Assembly (NCBI GenBank): GCA_946811695.1
Contig: OX328125.1
Span: forward strand, 110,486,337-110,550,336
From: Gonocerus acuteangulatus
Lineage: Eukaryota > Arthropoda > Insecta > Hemiptera > Coreidae
Reading direction: 5' to 3'
DNA: 64,000 nucleotides
Numbering within the stretch: position 1 is the stretch's first letter; every line of letters begins with the position of its first letter. The translations under genes were made by a program, and so were the position numbers. Under the pieces are notes generated by a model, which was given only the letters and a program-made list of their open reading frames with translations, had not been told where the DNA came from and ran no database searches. This document shows positions 58,401 through 64,000 of this stretch, in pieces.

Positions 58401-61400
58401 GATATGGCGATCCTGCTACTATCTCATTAACCTTTCAGTTACTCCAAACCTGTATATTCCGGAATCGAATATCTGATATGCCGATCCTGCTACTATCTCA
58501 TTAACCTTTCAGTTACTCCAAACCTGTATATTCCGGAATCGAATATCTGATATGCCGATCCTACTACTATCTCATTAACCTTTCAGTTACTCCAAACCTG
58601 TATATTCCGGAATCGAATATCTGATTTGGCGATTCTGCTACTATCTCATTAACCTTTCAGTTACTCCAAACCTGTATATTCCGGAATCGAATATCTGATA
58701 TGCCGATCCTGCTACTATATCATTAACCTTTCAGTTACTCCAAACCTGTATATTCCGGAATCGAATATCTGATTTGGCGATTCTGCTACTACCTCATTAA
58801 CCTTTCAGTTACTCCAAACCTGTATATTCCGGAATCGAATATCTGATATGCCGATCCTGCTACTATCTCATTAACCTTTCAGTTACTCCAAACCTGTATA
58901 TTCCGGAATCGAATATCTGATATGGGGATCCTGCTACTATCTCATTAACCTTTCAGTTACTCCAAACCTGTATATTCCGGAATCGAATATCTGATTTGGC
59001 GATTCTGCTACTATCTCATTAACCTTTCAGTTACTCCAAACCTGTATATTCCGGAATCAAATATCTGATATGCCGATCCTGCTACTATCTCATTAACCTT
59101 TCAGTTACTCGAAACCTGTATATTCCGGAATCGAATATCTGATTTGGCGATTCTGCTACTATCTCATTAACCTTTCAGTTACTCCAAACCTGTATATTCC
59201 GGAATCGAATATCTGATATGCCGATTCTGCTACTATCTCATTAACCTTTCAGTTACTCCTAACCTGTATATTCCGGAATCGAATATCTGATTTGGCGATC
59301 CTGCTACTATCTCATTAACCTTTCAGTTACTCCAAACCTGTATATTCCGGAATCGAATATCTGATTTGGCGATTCTGCTACTACCTCATTAACCTTTCAG
59401 TTACTCCAAACCTGTATATTCCGGAATCGAATATCTGATATGCCGATCCTGCTACTGTCTCATTAACCTTTCAGTTACTCCAAACCTGTATATTCCGGAA
59501 TCGAATATCTGATATGCCGATCCTGCTACTATCTCATTAACCTTTCAGTTACTCCAAACCTGTATATTCCGGAATCGAATATCTGATTTGGCGATTCTGC
59601 TACTATCTCATTAACCTTTCAGTTACTCCAAACCTGTATATTCCGGAATCGAATATCTGATATGCCGATCCTGCTACTATCTCATTAACCTTTCAGTTAC
59701 TCCAAACCTGTATATTCCGGAATCGAATATCTGATATGCCGATCCTGCTACTATCTCATTAACCTTTCAGTTACTCCAAACCTGTATATTCCGGAATCGA
59801 ATATCTGATATGCCAGTTCTGCTACTATCTCATTAACCTTTCAGTTACTCCAAACCTGTATATTCCGGAATCGAATATCTGATTTGGCGATCCTGCTACT
59901 ATCTCATTAACCTTTCAGTTACTCCAAACCTGTATATTCCGGAATCGAATATCTGATATGCCGATCCTGCTACTATCTCATTAACCTTTCAGTTACTCCA
60001 AACCTGTATATTCCGGAATCGAATATCTGATATGCCGATCCTGCTACTATCTCATTAACCTTTCAGTTACTCCAAACCTGTATATTCCGGAATCGAATAT
60101 CTGATTTGGCGATTCTGCTACTATCTCATTAACCTTTCAGTTACTCCAAACCTGTATATTCCGGAATCGAATATCTGATATGCCGATCCTGCTACTATAT
60201 CATTAACCTTTCAGTTACTCCAAACCTGTATATTCCGGAATCGAATATCTGATTTGGCGATTCTGCTACTACCTCATTAACCTTTCAGTTACTCCAAACC
60301 TGTATATTCCGGAATCGAATATCTGATATGCCGATCCTGCTACTATCTCATTAACCTTTCAGTTACTCCAAACCTGTATATTCCGGAATCGAATATCTGA
60401 TATGCCGATCCTGCTACTATCTCATTAACCTTTCAGTTACTCCAAACCTGTATATTCCGGAATCGAATATCTGATATGCCGATCCTGCTACTATCTCATT
60501 AACCTTTCAGTTACTCCAAACCTGTATATTCCGGAATCGAATATCTGATTTGGCGATTCTGCTACTATCTCATTAACCTTTCAGTTACTCCAAACCTGTA
60601 TATTCCGGAATCGAATATCTGATATGCCGATCCTGCTACTATCTCATTAACCTTTCAGTTACTCCAAACCTGTATATTCCGGAATCGAATATCTGATTTG
60701 GCGATTCTGCTACTATCTCATTAACCTTTCAGTTACTCCAAACCTGTATATTCCGGAATCGAATATCTGATATGCCGATCCTGCTACTATCTCATTAACC
60801 TTTCAGTTACTCCAAACCTGTATATTCCGGAATCGAATATCTGATATGCCGATCCTGCTACTATCTCATTAACCTTTCAGTTACTCCAAACCTGTATATT
60901 CCGGAATCGAATATCTGATATGCCGATTCTGCTACTATCTCATTAACCTTTCAGTTACTCCAAACCTGTATATTCCGGAATCGAATATCTGATTTGGCGA
61001 TCCTGCTACTATCTCATTAACCTTTCAGTTACTCCAAACCTGTATATTCCGGAATCGAATATCTGATATGCCGATTCTGCTACTATCTCATTAACCTTTC
61101 AGTTACTCCAAACCTGTATATTCCGGAATCGAATATCTGATATGCCGATCCTGCTACTATCTCATTAACCTTTCAGTTACTCCAAACCTGTATATTCCGG
61201 AATCGAATATCTGATATGCCGATCCTGCTACTATCTCATTAACCTTTCAGTTACTCCAAACCTGTATATTCCGGAATCGAATATCTGATTTGGCGATTCT
61301 GCTACTATCTCATTAACCTTTCAGTTACTCCAAACCTGTATATTCCGGAATCGAATATCTGATATGCCGATCCTGCTACTATCTCATTAACCTTTCAGTT

Positions 61401-64000
61401 ACTCCAAACCTGTATATTCCGGAATCGAATATGCACGGATATGCCGATCCTGCTACTATCTCATTAACCTTTCAGTTACTCCAAACCTGTATATTCCGGA
61501 ATCGAATATCTGATATGCCGATCCTGCTACTATCTCATTAACCTTTCAGTTACTCCAAACCTCTATATTCCGGAATCGAATATCTGATATGCCGATCCTG
61601 CTACTATCTCATTAACCTTTCAGTTACTCCAAACCTGTATATTCCGGAATCGAATATCTGATTTGGCGATTCTGCTACTATCTCATTAACCTTTCAGTTA
61701 CTCCAAACCTGTATATTCCGGAATCGAATATCTGATATGCCGATCCTGCTACTATCTCATTAACCTTTCAGTTACTCCAAACCTGTATATTCCGGAATCG
61801 AATATCTGATTTGGCGATTCTGCTACTATCTCATTAACCTTTCAGTTACTCCAAACCTGTATATTCCGGAATCGAATATCTAATTTGGCGATTCTGCTAC
61901 TATCTCATTAACCTTTCAGTTACTCCTAACCTGTATATTCCGGAATCGAATATCTGATTTGCCGATTCTGCTACTATCTCATTAACCTTTCAGTTACTCC
62001 AAACCTGTATATTCCGGAATCGAATATCTGATATGGCGATTCTGTTACTATCTCATTAACCTTTCAGTTACTCCAAACCTGTATATTCCGGAATCGAATA
62101 TCTGATTTGGCGATTCTGCTACTATCTCATTAACCTTTCAGTTACTCCAAACCTGTATATTCCGGAATCGAATATCTGATATGCCGATCCTGCTACTATC
62201 TCATTAACCTTTCAGTTACTCCAAACCTGTATATTCCGGAATCGAATATCTGATATGCCGATTCTGCTACTATCTCATTAACCTTTCAGTTACTCCAAAC
62301 CTGTATATTCCGGAATCGAATATCTGATATGCCGATCCTGCTACTATCTCATTAACCTTTCAGTTACTCCAAACCTGTATATTCCGGAATCGAATATCTG
62401 ATTTGGCGATTCTGCTACTATCTCATTAACCTTTCAGTTACTCCAAACCTGTATATTCCGGAATCGAATATCTGATATGCCGATCCTGCTACTATCTCAT
62501 TAACCTTTCAGTTACTCCAAACCTGTATATTCCGGAATCGAATATCTGATATGCCGATTCTGCTACTATCTCATTAACCTTTCAGTTACTCCAAACCTGT
62601 ATATTCCGGAATCGAATATCTGATTTGGCGATTCTGCTACTATCTCATTAACCTTTCAGTTACTCCAAACCTGTATATTCCGGAATCGAATATCTGATAT
62701 GCCGATCCTGCTACTATCTCATTAACCTTTCAGTTACTCCAAACCTGTATATTCCGGAATCGAATATCTGTTATGCCGATCCTGCTACTATCTCATTAAC
62801 CTTTCAGTTACTCCAAACCTGTATATTCCGGAATCGAATATGCACGGATATGCCGATCCTGCTACTATCTCATTAACCTTTCAGTTACTCCAAACCTGTA
62901 TATTCCGGAATCGAATATCTGATATGCCGATCCTGCTACTATCTCATTAACCTTTCAGTTACTCCAAACCTCTATATTCCGGAATCGAATATCTGATATG
63001 CCGATCCTGCTACTATCTCATTAACCTTTCAGTTACTCCAAACCTGTATATTCCGGAATCGAATATCTGATTTGGCGATTCTGCTACTATCTCATTAACC
63101 TTTCAGTTACTCCAAACCTGTATATTCCGGAATCGAATATCTGATATGCCGATCCTGCTACTATCTCATTAACCTTTCAGTTACTCCAAACCTGTATATT
63201 CCGGAATCGAATATCTGATTTGGCGATTCTGCTACTATCTCATTAACCTTTCAGTTACTCCTAACCTGTATATTCCGGAATCGAATATCTGATTTGCCGA
63301 TTCTGCTACTATCTCATTAACCTTTCAGTTACTCCAAACCTGTATATTCCGGAATCGAATATCTGATATGGCGATTCGGTTACTATCTCATTAACCTTTC
63401 AGTTACTCCAAACCTGTATATTCCGGAATCGAATATCTGATTTGGCGATTCTGCTACTATCTCATTAACCTTTCAGTTACTCCAAACCTGTATATTCCGG
63501 AATCGAATATCTGATTTGGCGATTCTGCTACTATCTCATTAACCTTTCAGTTACTCCAAACCTGTATATTCCGGAATCGAATATCTGATATGGCGATTCT
63601 GTTACTATCTCATTAACCTTTCAGTTACTCCAAACCTGTATATTCCGGAATCGAATATCTGATATGCCGATCCTGCTACTATCTCATTAACCTTTCAGTT
63701 ACTCCAAACCTGTATATTCCGGAATCGAATATCTGATATGCCGATCCTGCTACTATCTCATTAACCTTTCAGTTACTCCAAACCTGTATATTCCGGAATC
63801 GAATATCTGATATGCCGATCCTGCTACTATCTCATTAACCTTTCAGTTACTCCAAACCTGTATATTCCGGAATCGAATATCTGATTTGGCGATTCTGCTA
63901 CTATCTCATTAACCTTTCAGTTACTCCAAACCTGTATATTCCGGAATCGAATATCTGATATGCCGATCCTGCTACTATCTCATTAACCTTTCAGTTACTC
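52474..64000. repeat. 74-bp tandem satellite array (about 156 monomers), continues past the window
   Basis: The word ttactccaaacctgtatatt recurs every 74 bp from 52474 to the window end. Each monomer contains the palindrome attccggaat. Two monomer types dominate: tttggcgattc and tatgccgatcc. Recombinants such as tttggcgatcc and tatgccgattc also occur. A 3-bp-longer variant (atgcacggat) at 61430 and 62840 and other rare variants recur 19 to 22 monomers apart, showing higher-order structure. The period is not a multiple of three and no long open frame forms. Confidence 0.98.

Overview
This window is eukaryotic, non-genic DNA, most likely from an arthropod or another invertebrate. The evidence is a high A+T content, very long satellite arrays, tRNA-derived SINEs with poly(A) tails, non-LTR retrotransposon fragments, a Penelope-like retroelement, and Helitron-, piggyBac-, hAT- and pogo-type DNA transposon remnants. 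The species cannot be named from the sequence. I found no intact host protein-coding gene. The longest open frames are by-products of tandem repeats whose period is a multiple of three.

Layout. Positions 1-18303 are a 90-bp satellite (about 203 monomers) with multi-kilobase higher-order structure. Positions 18304-52473 are a transposon graveyard, in order: SINE-A copies at 18.6 and 21.1 kb; a Helitron at 19.6-20.5 kb; a piggyBac-type non-autonomous element at 22.4-23.3 kb; a hairpin-ended family (here family D) at 23.9, 36.9, 38.0 and 38.8 kb; a large inverted repeat at 26.2-28.1 kb carrying a 24-bp minisatellite in one arm; SINE-B copies at 28.2, 35.0 and 46.4 kb; a 70-bp tandem array abutting a Penelope-like element (30.4-32.8 kb); LINE fragments at 34.4, 40.4 and 50.8 kb; an 86-bp array at 36.0 kb; a 48-bp array at 41.3 kb; a hAT-type palindromic element at 44.5-45.5 kb; a 160-bp array at 48.1-48.7 kb; and a pogo-type element at 49.0-49.8 kb. 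Positions 52474-64000 are a second satellite (74 bp, about 156 monomers) that runs off the window.

Most interesting signals. (1) Four unrelated loci carry the same hammerhead-ribozyme-like core (CTGANGA, stem II, GAAA, palindromic stem III). In each, stems I and II pair although their sequences differ, and each has one extra nucleotide after the first core box. (2) The Penelope-like reverse transcriptase is split by an inversion between 12-bp inverted repeats, so its N-terminal part reads on the minus strand and its C-terminal part, with a GIY-YIG endonuclease, on the plus strand. (3) The 24-bp minisatellite has expanded to about 44 units in one arm of an inverted repeat while the other arm keeps about one unit. 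The same pair of arms also gives an empty-site comparison for a 189-bp insertion.

Nothing here works as a cooperative gene set. The elements are mostly decayed, nested copies, and function, if any, would be structural (satellites) or RNA-level (ribozyme-like motifs, pol III SINE promoters).
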